Below are positions 34,707-43,297 of a stretch of DNA of 64,000 bases, one piece after another. Made by a program: the position numbers and the translations under genes. This DNA is from Clostridiales bacterium (lineage in GTDB: Bacteria; Bacillota; Clostridia; Saccharofermentanales; Saccharofermentanaceae). The stretch covers positions 107,275 to 171,274 of the forward strand of contig JAFWDK010000029.1 of assembly GCA_017513085.1 (NCBI GenBank). Reading direction: 5' to 3'. The first letter of the stretch is position 1; each line of letters opens with the position of its first letter. The notes under the pieces are model-generated. The model worked only from the letters and a program-made list of their open reading frames with translations. It did not search any database and was not told where the DNA came from.

Positions 34707-36890
34707 TCAGATCTCCATGACATTGATCAGGATCAACGGTCTTCGCTTGGTGCTCTCGAACAGCATGCTTTTCAGGGCGTCGCGGATGTGGTTGGATTCT
34801 ACGGCTTCGCGGATCGTCTTGGTGGATTTGTTCGTTTCCAGGCGATGCAGGTAGTTGTAGAGTTTCTGCGACAGATCATGCTGGATCGCGCCGGCTTCGC
34901 TCTCAAAGAGGAATCCGACAGACTGCATGGCCGGAGGGCAGAGGAGCTTGCCGGAGACTTTGGAGATAACGATCGATACGGATACAACGCCGTCGTCGGC
35001 GAGGATCCGGCGGTCACGGAAGACGCGGTTGTCGATGTCGCCGGCGCCGGAGCCATCGATCAGGACCGGAGCGGCCGGAACGAAATCGGCGATTTTGGCG
35101 GAGTCGGGAGTGACCTCCAGGACATCGCCGTTGTTCAGGATGAATGTGCGGGATTCCGGCGTGCCGAGGCGGCGTGCGAGGGCAGCGTGACGGAATAGCA
35201 TGCGGTATTCACCATGACAAGGAACGAAGAATTTCGGCTTGACCAGGGTGTGGATGAGCGTGAGTTCATCGAGGTAAGCGTGGCCGGAAACGTGAACATC
35301 GGCGAGAGATTCGTAGATGACATGCGCGCCACGACGGAAAAGCTCATTGATGACACGATAGATCGGTTTCTCGTTACCCGGGATCGGGTGAGCGGAGAGG
35401 ATGACGGTATCGCCCTCGTGAATATCTACGACACGGTGCGAGGCAAAAGCCATACGGGACAGAGCACTCATCGGCTCGGCCTGAGAGCCTGTGGTCAGGA
35501 TGACGACCTCTTCCGGTTCGTATTTATTGATGTCGTTGATATCGATCAACGTGCTTGGATTCATATTGATATAGCCAAGAGAATTGGCAACCGAGAAGGT
35601 GTTCAGCATCGAACGGCCGATCAGAGCCACCTTGCGGTTATACATCTCCGCCGCGGTGAAGATCTGCTGCATACGGTGAACATGGCTGCTGAACGTGGCG
35701 ATGATGATACGCCCGGTGGTGTTCCGGAAGATCCGCTGGAAAGACTCGCCCACGTGTTTCTCGGACGGGGAGGAGCCGGGGATCTCGACATTGGTGCTCT
35801 CGGCAAGAAGGAGAAGTACACCCTGACGGCCGTATTCGGCGAAACGGCCGAGGTCGATCGGCTCGCCGTTGATCGGAGTAAAGTCGATCTTAAAGTCACC
35901 CGTATGGATGATGTTGCCGACGGGGGTACGGATGCCGAAAGCAAAAGCGTCTGCGATACTGTGGTTGACGCGGATGAATTCAACTTTGAAACTGTTACCC
36001 GCCTTGATGACATCACCGGCTGCCGCATAGACCAGCTCGATTCCGCGCGTGCCGACACCGGCATCCATCAGCTTGTGACGCGTCAGCTCGATCGTGAGCT
36101 TGCCACCGTAGATCGGGCACTTGATCTCCCGCATCAGGTAGGGGAGCGCGCCGATATGGTCTTCATGGCCGTGCGTCAGGAAGATACCGCGCACACGGTC
36201 TTTATTCTGGATCACATAGGTGTAGTCCTGGATCACCGCGTCTACACCAAGCATACTCTCTTCCGGGAACGCTACGCCGACATCGACAATGATGATGTCG
36301 TTATCGTACTCGAAAAGAGTCATATTCTTACCGATCTCCTGCATGCCGCCCAAAGGAATGACCTTGAGCTTGTGCGGCTCACGCTTGTTAGCAAAAGCCT
36401 TCTCCGCATCCTGCACCGCCTTAAAGAAAGTGGTGTTGATCTCGGAGAGGACTTCCTCCGAGGCCGAGCCAAAAGCACTTGCGCTCAGCAGTTTCTTGGT
36501 GGATTTCGAGGCGCTTGAGACCTTGGACTTCAGTTCTGTTTTGGCAGAAGAAGACTTCGAAACTTTGGAAGTCTTGGCAACAGAAGACTTCGACTCCTTC
36601 TTATCCTGCTTGACAGCCTTCTTCGGTGCTTTTGGAGCAGAAGAGGGGACCGCATGCTTGGCTTTCTCGTTCTTTTCGATTTTGCGGGCGCGGTTGATGT
36701 GAAGGGAGATCTCGTCCTGGATTTCTCTGTCGGTCCACTGGTTGGATGCGGAACGCTTGCTCTTGCCGGACTTGCCTGACGGGGCGCCGGCCTTTTTCTT
36801 CTTCGCTGCAGACGGTAGACGCACTGCATTGTTATAAGTTGGCGTTACGGAATTACTGTCCGCTGCGCCACGGTTCTTCGCAGATGCCAT
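34707..36890 (-). CDS. rnj: Ribonuclease J with a long basic N-terminal extension
   Basis: The metallo-beta-lactamase/beta-CASP ribonuclease core begins at about residue 172 (LKVIPLGGMQEIGKNMTLFE), with the zinc-binding HGHEDHIG (His240-His245), HTGDFKIDF, and PCHGEYRML in the beta-CASP/C-terminal part. RNase J degrades RNA 5' to 3' and endonucleolytically in Firmicute mRNA and rRNA maturation. The first 170 residues are an unusual lysine/serine/alanine-rich, probably disordered extension that roughly adds a third to the usual length of about 555. It is the second gene behind the 3D-domain protein with a 26-base gap. Confidence 0.92.
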   Translation of the reverse strand: MASAKNRGAADSNSVTPTYNNAVRLPSAAKKKKAGAPSGKSGKSKRSASNQWTDREIQDEISLHINRARKIEKNEKAKHAVPSSAPKAPKKAVKQDKKESKSSVAKTSKVSKSSSAKTELKSKVSSASKSTKKLLSASAFGSASEEVLSEINTTFFKAVQDAEKAFANKREPHKLKVIPLGGMQEIGKNMTLFEYDNDIIIVDVGVAFPEESMLGVDAVIQDYTYVIQNKDRVRGIFLTHGHEDHIGALPYLMREIKCPIYGGKLTIELTRHKLMDAGVGTRGIELVYAAAGDVIKAGNSFKVEFIRVNHSIADAFAFGIRTPVGNIIHTGDFKIDFTPINGEPIDLGRFAEYGRQGVLLLLAESTNVEIPGSSPSEKHVGESFQRIFRNTTGRIIIATFSSHVHRMQQIFTAAEMYNRKVALIGRSMLNTFSVANSLGYINMNPSTLIDINDINKYEPEEVVILTTGSQAEPMSALSRMAFASHRVVDIHEGDTVILSAHPIPGNEKPIYRVINELFRRGAHVIYESLADVHVSGHAYLDELTLIHTLVKPKFFVPCHGEYRMLFRHAALARRLGTPESRTFILNNGDVLEVTPDSAKIADFVPAAPVLIDGSGAGDIDNRVFRDRRILADDGVVSVSIVISKVSGKLLCPPAMQSVGFLFESEAGAIQHDLSQKLYNYLHRLETNKSTKTIREAVESNHIRDALKSMLFESTKRRPLILINVMEI

Positions 36891-36916
36891 ATATAGCTTC
36901 CTCTAAGCTTTCTTAG

Positions 36917-38149
36917 TTAATAAACAATGTAAACCTTGACATCGTACAGAGTCGGGTGATTTCCGGATTCGCCGTCCTCTGCAAAAATATCAATGGTATG
37001 GCCGTCCACGCCGTAACCGGTATCTTCTGCGATGTAGTAGCCATCGCCGCCCAGAGGGTCATTTTCCACGTAAACAGTAGAGCCCAACGGAATGACGTTC
37101 GGATCTACTGCGATCGTACGGCCTTCTGTGCAGATCGTGCCGGTTCTGGTTGTACGGTTATCTGTTCCCGGGCCTGCGTAGTCCGGACCATAGAAGGTGA
37201 CCTTGAAATCTGCACCGACAAGACGCATGGAACCCTTCTCAGGATTGGAAGGCTTCTCTGGTTCAGTCGGCTCAGGTGTCGGTTCTGGCTTCGTCTCCGG
37301 AACAGGAGTAGGAGTCGGTGTCGGGACCGGTGTCGGATCACGATCCGGTTCCGGCTTGGGAACAGGTGTATTGGTCGGCTCCGGTCTCGGGGTCGGAGTC
37401 GGCGTAGCCGGTTTTTCATCAGAACAAAGGTCGGCGAGTACATAAGTATCGCGGATCGTTCTGTACCAGCCGGTGTTGGTGATCGCTACAACTTCGATCG
37501 CATCCCCGGCATGGAGTGTCTTCGTAATCGGGTAGTCCGTGCCCGGACCGGAACGGACGTTGACCTCGCCGTTTACATAGAAAGTGCCGCTCATGGGACT
37601 CTCTGTCCAGGCGGGCTTCGGAGTAGGTGTCGGCTTCGGAGTAGGCGTATTTGTCGGCTCCGGTTTTTCTGTCGGTTCAGGTGTCGGCTCGGATGTGGTT
37701 TCCGGAACCGTGGTCTCAGAAGAAGTGGTGGCCTCGGATGTTTCCTCAGAGGACTCGGAAGAGGTGGTCGTGGTAGCATCCGTAGCGCCTACAGCACCTG
37801 CAGCTCCCGTGTCTGCGCCTGTCTCCAGCTTGCTGCCGGTCTTGCTGCTTTTAAATGAGTCACGATCGGCGTCGGCAAGAGAAGGCTCGTCTTCCGCCAC
37901 TTTCTTGTCCGCTACGGCAGTCTCCGCAACGGTAGCTGTTGTTTCCAGCTCGGTAGAACCGGCCTTATACTCGATGTTGTTGACCTGGTCGTATTCTTTG
38001 TTTTTCTTGCTTCTGGAGCCGCTCAGAAGAGTATCTGTACCCACTACACAAGAAAACGCGAGCAAGACGATGATGCCGATGCCGACAAAAGTCGAGAAAC
38101 GGCTTCGTCCTGAATTACCTGTGTTTTTCGGAAGTCCGATAAACTTCAT
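36917..38149 (-). CDS. Exported SH3 and 3D-domain protein
   Basis: The start at 38149 has AAGGAG upstream and gives 410 residues. A transmembrane/signal segment (about 20-42, FVGIGIIVLLAFSCVVG) is followed by a long threonine/serine/glutamate linker, an SH3-like domain (about 185-240, NGEVNVRSGPGTDYP), a PT-rich linker, and a C-terminal 3D domain (about 320-410; IAVDPNVIPLGSTVYVE, YYIAEDTG, IDIFAED), named for its three aspartates, which is shared with lytic transglycosylases of the MltA/Rpf2-type. It likely acts on peptidoglycan. It is upstream of rnj in the same transcript. Confidence 0.85.
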   Translation of the reverse strand: MKFIGLPKNTGNSGRSRFSTFVGIGIIVLLAFSCVVGTDTLLSGSRSKKNKEYDQVNNIEYKAGSTELETTATVAETAVADKKVAEDEPSLADADRDSFKSSKTGSKLETGADTGAAGAVGATDATTTTSSESSEETSEATTSSETTVPETTSEPTPEPTEKPEPTNTPTPKPTPTPKPAWTESPMSGTFYVNGEVNVRSGPGTDYPITKTLHAGDAIEVVAITNTGWYRTIRDTYVLADLCSDEKPATPTPTPRPEPTNTPVPKPEPDRDPTPVPTPTPTPVPETKPEPTPEPTEPEKPSNPEKGSMRLVGADFKVTFYGPDYAGPGTDNRTTRTGTICTEGRTIAVDPNVIPLGSTVYVENDPLGGDGYYIAEDTGYGVDGHTIDIFAEDGESGNHPTLYDVKVYIVY

Positions 38150-38267
38150 TCCATTCTCCTTCAAAACTGTATCCCGTGTCAGGGGCTTCCCAAGCACCTG
38201 TTTCGGAACAGTATCTGCATGTCTTCTGCGGCCTGTCTTTGACACAAGGACGCGATAATTACACAGT

Positions 38268-38309
38268 ATTGTACCACAAATCCCTGATTTAGGCAAAAAT
38301 CAGGGATTT
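38268..38309 (-). promoter_or_regulatory. Promoter of the 3D-rnj operon overlapping a perfect inverted repeat
   Basis: On the minus strand TTGCCT (38296-38291), 17 bases, TACAAT (38273-38268). The spacer and -35 lie within a perfect 13-bp inverted repeat AAATCCCTGATTT (38278-38290 and 38297-38309, 6-base loop). The repeat could be the pyruvate kinase terminator, but a T run is missing; it could equally be an operator. Confidence 0.6.
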
Positions 38310-38341
38310 TAGAGGCTTTGGGGAAGGCATTCCGCGTCCGC

Positions 38342-40108
38342 TCAGGAGACACTTCCACGCTTGGCATCCACGGAAACAGTGGCGCCATCGGTGAGGACTT
38401 TGGTACAGTTCTCACAAGAGAGGATGGCCGGAATATCAAGCGCCATAGCCACCGTCGCAGCATGCGAAGCCGAATCATCGTCCTCAACGATCAGTGCTTT
38501 GGCATGCTTGATAAAAGGCATCATTTTATTGTTGGTGTACGGAGCCACGAGGATGATGCTGTCGTCCTCGGAGAGAGGCGGCTGGGCATCGAGGTGCTCC
38601 GGATCTTTGACGATGTAGACGGTGCCGGTGACCTGGGAGCCCTGCTCATCAGAAGTGGGCTGGCCGTTCCCGTGCACGATGGATTTGCCGAGGGCCTGGA
38701 CACGGATGGTGTTCGTGGTGCCGCTCATGCCGACCGGCGTGCCACCGGTCATAACGACGAGGTCGCCGCTGCTTAAGAAATCACACTGCTGTGCCGCCTG
38801 CATGCCGACTTCGAACAATTCGTCGGTGGTGGCAACTTCCGGAACCAGGATCGGGTAGACGCCCCAGCTCAGGTTCAGCTGACGCTGTACACGAGGGAAG
38901 AGCGTACCGGCAACGATCGGGCTGGCCGGACGGAAACGGGAGATCTGACGGGCAGTGCGTCCGCCATGGGTCACGGTCACGATGGCTTTGGCATTGATAT
39001 CCATCGCCGTGGTGCAGGTCGCGTGCGAAATCGCGTTGGCAACAGAAGGCATCATGGACGGCTTGGACTTACTGAACTGATTCCAGTAATCGATCGAAGC
39101 TTCGGTCTGTTCCGCGATCTCGACCATCATCTTCAAGGCCTCGACCGGATACTTACCATTAGCGGTCTCGCCGGAAAGCATGACCGCGGATGTGCCATCG
39201 AAGATCGCGTTGGCGACGTCGGAGACCTCCGCACGGGTCGGTCTCGGGTTACGGATCATGGAGTCGAGCATCTGAGTCGCCGTGATGGAAATCTTACCTG
39301 CGGAGTGACACTGCTGGATGCAGCGCTTCTGCACGATCGGGACGTTTGCCGCCGGGATCTCGACGCCGAGGTCACCTCTTGCCACCATGATGCCGTTACT
39401 TACTTTCAATATCTCGTCGAAATTCAGGATGCCCTCGTTATTCTCGATCTTCGCGATGATGTTGATGCCGTGATCACCGTGCTTCTCAAGGATGTGACGG
39501 ATCTCCTGGACGTCTTTGGCTTTTCGGACGAAAGACGCCGCGATGAAATCGAACTCGTTCTTGACGGCGAAGAGGATGTCTTCCTTATCTTTTGCGGTCA
39601 GTGACGGCAGGCAAAGCTCTACATCCGGGACATTGACGCTCTTCTTGGTGGAAACCGGGCCGCCGTTGCTGACGGTGCAGTAAATGTCGCCACCCTTGAT
39701 CTTCTTGACGATCAGCTCGATGAGACCATCGTCGATGAGGATACGGGAACCGACCTTGACGTCGTGCGCCAGATCTTTATAAGAAACAGAGAACTCCTTG
39801 TCGGTACCGATGACGTCCTTTTCAACGATCACCACTTCCGAACCTTCTACAAAGTTGGTCTTGCCGCCCTCAAATTCACCCGTCCGGATCTCCGGTCCTT
39901 TGGTGTCGAGGAGAAGTGCGACCGGAAGATTGAGTTCTTCACGGATCCTCTTCACACGGTCGATACGTTGCTGGTGCTCTTCGTAAGAACCATGGGAGAA
40001 GTTCAGTCTGGCCACGTTCATGCCGGCAAGCATGAGCTCGCGGATGATGTCGTCAGAGTCCGCTGCCGGACCGAGAGTACAGATTATTTTTGTTTTTCGC
40101 ATACACAT
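38342..40108 (-). CDS. pyk: Pyruvate kinase with a C-terminal PEP-utilizer-like domain
   Basis: The 588-residue protein has the pyruvate kinase core (IICTLGPAA at the start, RLNFSHGSYEEH, MVARGDLGVEIP, ATQMLDSMIRNPRPTRAE) and an extra C-terminal domain (about 480-588, with KALIVEDDDSASHAATVAMA) related to the phosphohistidine-bearing mobile domain of PEP-utilizing enzymes, but the His of that domain is in SHAAT context as in Bacillus-type Pyk. It makes ATP and pyruvate from PEP and feeds PFL downstream. AAGGAG precedes the ATG; a promoter lies at 40181-40209. Confidence 0.95.
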   Translation of the reverse strand: MCMRKTKIICTLGPAADSDDIIRELMLAGMNVARLNFSHGSYEEHQQRIDRVKRIREELNLPVALLLDTKGPEIRTGEFEGGKTNFVEGSEVVIVEKDVIGTDKEFSVSYKDLAHDVKVGSRILIDDGLIELIVKKIKGGDIYCTVSNGGPVSTKKSVNVPDVELCLPSLTAKDKEDILFAVKNEFDFIAASFVRKAKDVQEIRHILEKHGDHGINIIAKIENNEGILNFDEILKVSNGIMVARGDLGVEIPAANVPIVQKRCIQQCHSAGKISITATQMLDSMIRNPRPTRAEVSDVANAIFDGTSAVMLSGETANGKYPVEALKMMVEIAEQTEASIDYWNQFSKSKPSMMPSVANAISHATCTTAMDINAKAIVTVTHGGRTARQISRFRPASPIVAGTLFPRVQRQLNLSWGVYPILVPEVATTDELFEVGMQAAQQCDFLSSGDLVVMTGGTPVGMSGTTNTIRVQALGKSIVHGNGQPTSDEQGSQVTGTVYIVKDPEHLDAQPPLSEDDSIILVAPYTNNKMMPFIKHAKALIVEDDDSASHAATVAMALDIPAILSCENCTKVLTDGATVSVDAKRGSVS

Positions 40109-40180
40109 ATTTATCTCCTTATTTGCATCGAGTGGCCATTAGTTAGAAACGATCACTCGGTCATGAACCAATTTTCGTCC

Positions 40181-40209
40181 CATATAATGTACCACTCGAT
40201 TGAAGTCAA
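40181..40209 (-). promoter_or_regulatory. Promoter of pyk
   Basis: On the minus strand TTGACT (40209-40204), 17 bases, TATATG (40186-40181); leader of about 70 bases. Confidence 0.65.
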
Positions 40210-40245
40210 TTCCACAGAATGTGTGTTGTGCGATTTGTCAAAATA

Positions 40246-42714
40246 TTAATGGTCTCTGCTCTTCAGAATATCTGTTGATTTTGCCTGAATGATCCTGCAA
40301 GCTTCGTCAAGGTTTGTCCAGTCATTAAAGTATCTGTTGGCTTCCTCGACTATGACCGATGTGATTTGACCGTCGAGCTGATAGGAGTTGTCGATCGTCT
40401 CGATCAGAGTGGCCAGAGCTCCATTTGTCTCCTTGGTGAGCAGGGCAGGCTCGCGGACGAAGAAGTCCGGGAACTCTTTATACTCAGCATAAATGCTTTC
40501 ACTATGCTTGATCTGCGGCTCGGCGATTTTTTCAAAAGCACTTCTGTTGACAGGTAATGTGAAGGATGCTTCACTCAGAGCTGTCTGGGGTTCTTCATTG
40601 AGAAAATAGCGGATGAATTCCCAAGCCAGATCCGGATCAGAGGCGCACTTGGTGATGGACATGGTCGTTTCTCCGACAGCAATCATGCCCTTTCCATCAG
40701 CGGAAGGATAACCGGCAAAAACCGTATTTTCGTCTGCTAGGTTACCATAGTCTTCCAGCGTCCCGATCCTCGTCTTCAGCATGGCCACTTTGCCTAACAA
40801 AAACTGCTGTTCTTCTGATACAAATCTGCCACCTATGCTATTGGATCCGCTGCCGGCTTTTGAAGCGGCTTTTTTAGTATTATTCACCATTTCGACAAGC
40901 GCTCTGAATTTGTCGCCGACGAAGTCAGATGTGCCTTTTTCATAATCGATAAACTCCGGAGTCGAAGCTGTCAGGCAGAACGAAAGCAGTTCCGAGCTGT
41001 CGAACTGAGGAGTAACCCCCATGTCGGCCGGCAGAGAGTTGATGACCTTATTAAAATCATCGAATGTCCATTTCTCTTTGACGTTCGCTAATGTGCCGTT
41101 CACAGCGATGCCGCGGAGCGAGAAGGTGAGTGGCATCGAAAACAGTTTTCCGTCTTTTTCAAAAGCACTGAAAATGTTATAGAAGTAGTCTTCTTTTTTG
41201 ATGTTGCCATCAGATTCCAGATATGGTTTCAGGTCAAGAAGGTATTCGTCATTATTGAATTCGGCGAGATTGGAATAACCGGCCAGGATGTCCGGTGCGG
41301 TTCCTTGATGCATCTGTTCGATCACATCTCTTCCTGATTTACCGAGGTACTGGATGAGAACTTCATCCGGCCAGCCAATCACGGAATTGTTCGTTAAGGT
41401 ACATACCTCGATATACGCGCTGCTCGAAGGATCTGCGTTATACGCCATGACTTTCTCGATAAGATACGGATCACTGCCGGAATATACGCCAAGCTTCAGG
41501 ATCGCTTTTCCGTTGTTCGGATTCGTATCGGAACGGGTGAGCTTTACGATCGACATCTTGTTGGATAAAGAACAATAGCATTCTGATTGGGCGTTTGGGT
41601 CGCTCGGGTCAACGTCCGATTCCACAGAGATGAAGATCATCGAATCATCAGAAAGGATCTGACCGGCTTTTAGAGTCGCGAAGTTAATGCCGGCACTTGC
41701 CGGGGAAAGGATCAGTGTGGATTCTCCTTTCTCGACGTTGTACTGTGACACGCCGCCTTCATGAAAGATAAGACAATTCGTATTATTCGCAAGGTCAGGC
41801 GCTACACTGTCGTTTACCTTATAGACTTCTTTGAGTTCTCCGGTGTTTATGTCCAGTTCCTGGAGCGCAGAAATGTTATAAGTCGGAAGAGCCATATGCG
41901 AGACATACCATTTGCCGTCCGAGTAATTCATATAAGCACTGATCGTCTCGTCTGATATCTTTTTGATCAGCTTTCCTTCGGAATCGAAAAGAAACAGATT
42001 ACCCTCGGTCGCGATAGCGAGATTGCCGTTTTCCAGCGGATAAGCCTGCATAGAGTAGATCGTCTCGTGGTAGTCATATTGAATATCGCGAACCTTCTCT
42101 CCTGCAGAAGTGATCACGAAAAACTTCGGTGTGGATTTACAATCGTCATAGTTGAACTTGTCGGCAACGATCAAGATATCGCCATTGCTCATTGCAAAAG
42201 CACGCTGGAATTCGCAGTTTTCTTCCATAGGGATCGTGGCAAGATTCTTGCCGCTAAGATCGAAAAGCTGCAAGCTGTAATACTCTCCTTCGTCGAAAAG
42301 GAGGTAGTTGTTTTTTAACAGCTCATCCGCGTCATCTTCGTCTTTCAGGGTTACTTTGACATTGGCAAGGATTCGGTCGCCTACGATCGAGACCGTGGTA
42401 AATCCCTGTGTTGCAAACTCTACGCCGGCAACCGGTTCGAGTTTCAGTTCTTCAGTTTGCGCATCAAAATACGCTATGTCAGACGTTACCTTCCGGGAAG
42501 GATTCGTTTTTAAAGTTTGCGGCTCGTTTTTCTTCGTATCACTTTCGTGGTCCGCATCGTCCTTATCGTCGTCGTCTGCATCGTCCGCTTTCTCGCTTTT
42601 TTCCGTTTCTTTAGTTTCCTTTGAATCTTCATGGCTCTTTCTGCACGCGGTCACAGGCAGGATCATACCCGTTGCAACTGCCACAGCAAGTAAGTTTCGA
42701 ATCATCTTCTTCAT
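40246..42714 (-). CDS. Lipoprotein with a beta-propeller-like half and an extracellular solute-binding half
   Basis: From the ATG at 42714 (GGAGG upstream) the protein has 822 residues. The signal ends in LPVTAC, a lipobox, followed by a very acidic linker (about 25-65). Residues about 80-390 carry repeated short blade-like segments (LFDLSGKNLATIPME, LFDSEGKLIKKIS), consistent with a WD/PQQ-type propeller. Residues about 395-822 look like a family 1 extracellular solute-binding protein (ILKLGVYSGSDPYLIEKVMAYNA, GTAPDILAGYSNLAEF, AWEFIRYFLNE). No permease genes of a sugar ABC importer are adjacent, so it may be a sensor or an orphan binding protein. Confidence 0.8.
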   Translation of the reverse strand: MKKMIRNLLAVAVATGMILPVTACRKSHEDSKETKETEKSEKADDADDDDKDDADHESDTKKNEPQTLKTNPSRKVTSDIAYFDAQTEELKLEPVAGVEFATQGFTTVSIVGDRILANVKVTLKDEDDADELLKNNYLLFDEGEYYSLQLFDLSGKNLATIPMEENCEFQRAFAMSNGDILIVADKFNYDDCKSTPKFFVITSAGEKVRDIQYDYHETIYSMQAYPLENGNLAIATEGNLFLFDSEGKLIKKISDETISAYMNYSDGKWYVSHMALPTYNISALQELDINTGELKEVYKVNDSVAPDLANNTNCLIFHEGGVSQYNVEKGESTLILSPASAGINFATLKAGQILSDDSMIFISVESDVDPSDPNAQSECYCSLSNKMSIVKLTRSDTNPNNGKAILKLGVYSGSDPYLIEKVMAYNADPSSSAYIEVCTLTNNSVIGWPDEVLIQYLGKSGRDVIEQMHQGTAPDILAGYSNLAEFNNDEYLLDLKPYLESDGNIKKEDYFYNIFSAFEKDGKLFSMPLTFSLRGIAVNGTLANVKEKWTFDDFNKVINSLPADMGVTPQFDSSELLSFCLTASTPEFIDYEKGTSDFVGDKFRALVEMVNNTKKAASKAGSGSNSIGGRFVSEEQQFLLGKVAMLKTRIGTLEDYGNLADENTVFAGYPSADGKGMIAVGETTMSITKCASDPDLAWEFIRYFLNEEPQTALSEASFTLPVNRSAFEKIAEPQIKHSESIYAEYKEFPDFFVREPALLTKETNGALATLIETIDNSYQLDGQITSVIVEEANRYFNDWTNLDEACRIIQAKSTDILKSRDH

Positions 42715-43297
42715 GGTCAACCTCCAAGTGTCGTAGATCGTCATTGTGTTTTCATATTAATTATTCATGATAATTTGCGATTTTGGGTGAGTTTTTTGTC
42801 ACGAAAAGCACTGCCATACATTTTTTTCCCGTGAAGTCTTCATCCTCCAAAGTCCGATGTTGCTGTGATTCAGGACGTTCGAAAGAGTTAGGTTTTTAGG
42901 CTTCAGTAAAAACGCCAAGCCGGGGCTTGTGAAAGTAAAGGAATTTGTACAAAAAATCTTTCGCAAAACAGATGACATCCATGCGCGCTTGCGTTATGAT
43001 GAGGCGGTAATGAAAATCATTTGATCTGAAGAGAGTATTTTTTTCCGGGATCACTTGTGGACGATGTGGCAATCGTCCGTCACAGAGCTTCGGCAACGGT
43101 GGGGTGGCGCCCATGAAAACGTTGCAGGAAAAGACCGGGCGGCACCCGGTCAGAGAAGAAACTCTTACAAGTGCTTTTGGAGGAGGAGAAAACGGAAGAC
43201 GGAAGGTTTTCATGCAAGGCTTTTTAAGATGAATGATTCGGGAGAGGGTCCGACTAAGGATGCTCCGCAGAAAGGTTCGCGAGGGAGGATTATTGCA
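42715..43297 (+). promoter_or_regulatory. Spacer with the pflB promoter and a long pflB leader
   Basis: ATGACA (42972-42977), 17 bases, TATGAT (42995-43000) is a fair promoter for pflB. The resulting leader would be about 290 bases. It contains the hairpins GGACGAT/ATCGTCC (43059-43078) and GACCGGG/CCCGGTC (43133-43151), and a copy of the 10-mer AAGTGCTTTT (43169-43178). Another copy of the motif lies upstream at 42804. No other gene is seen in this stretch. The leader does not match the ZTP (pfl) riboswitch. Confidence 0.5.

Noticed and set aside
35214..36518. Long frame on the plus strand opposite RNase J, and similar long frames opposite pflB, amidase and the ABC permease
   Set aside because: They mirror the real genes codon by codon, lack ribosome binding sites, and encode no recognisable protein.
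43030..43290. Possible ZTP (pfl) riboswitch upstream of pflB
   Set aside because: The conserved ZTP segments (GGGAGC-type pseudoknot and CCGCCTGGGC) are not present; the hairpins found do not fit the class.
43055..43297. N-terminal extension of PflB in the same frame
   Set aside because: PFL starts at about residue 1 of the MAFVPGKW form in relatives as judged by normal length (737 residues), and the extension is compositionally unlike the enzyme.
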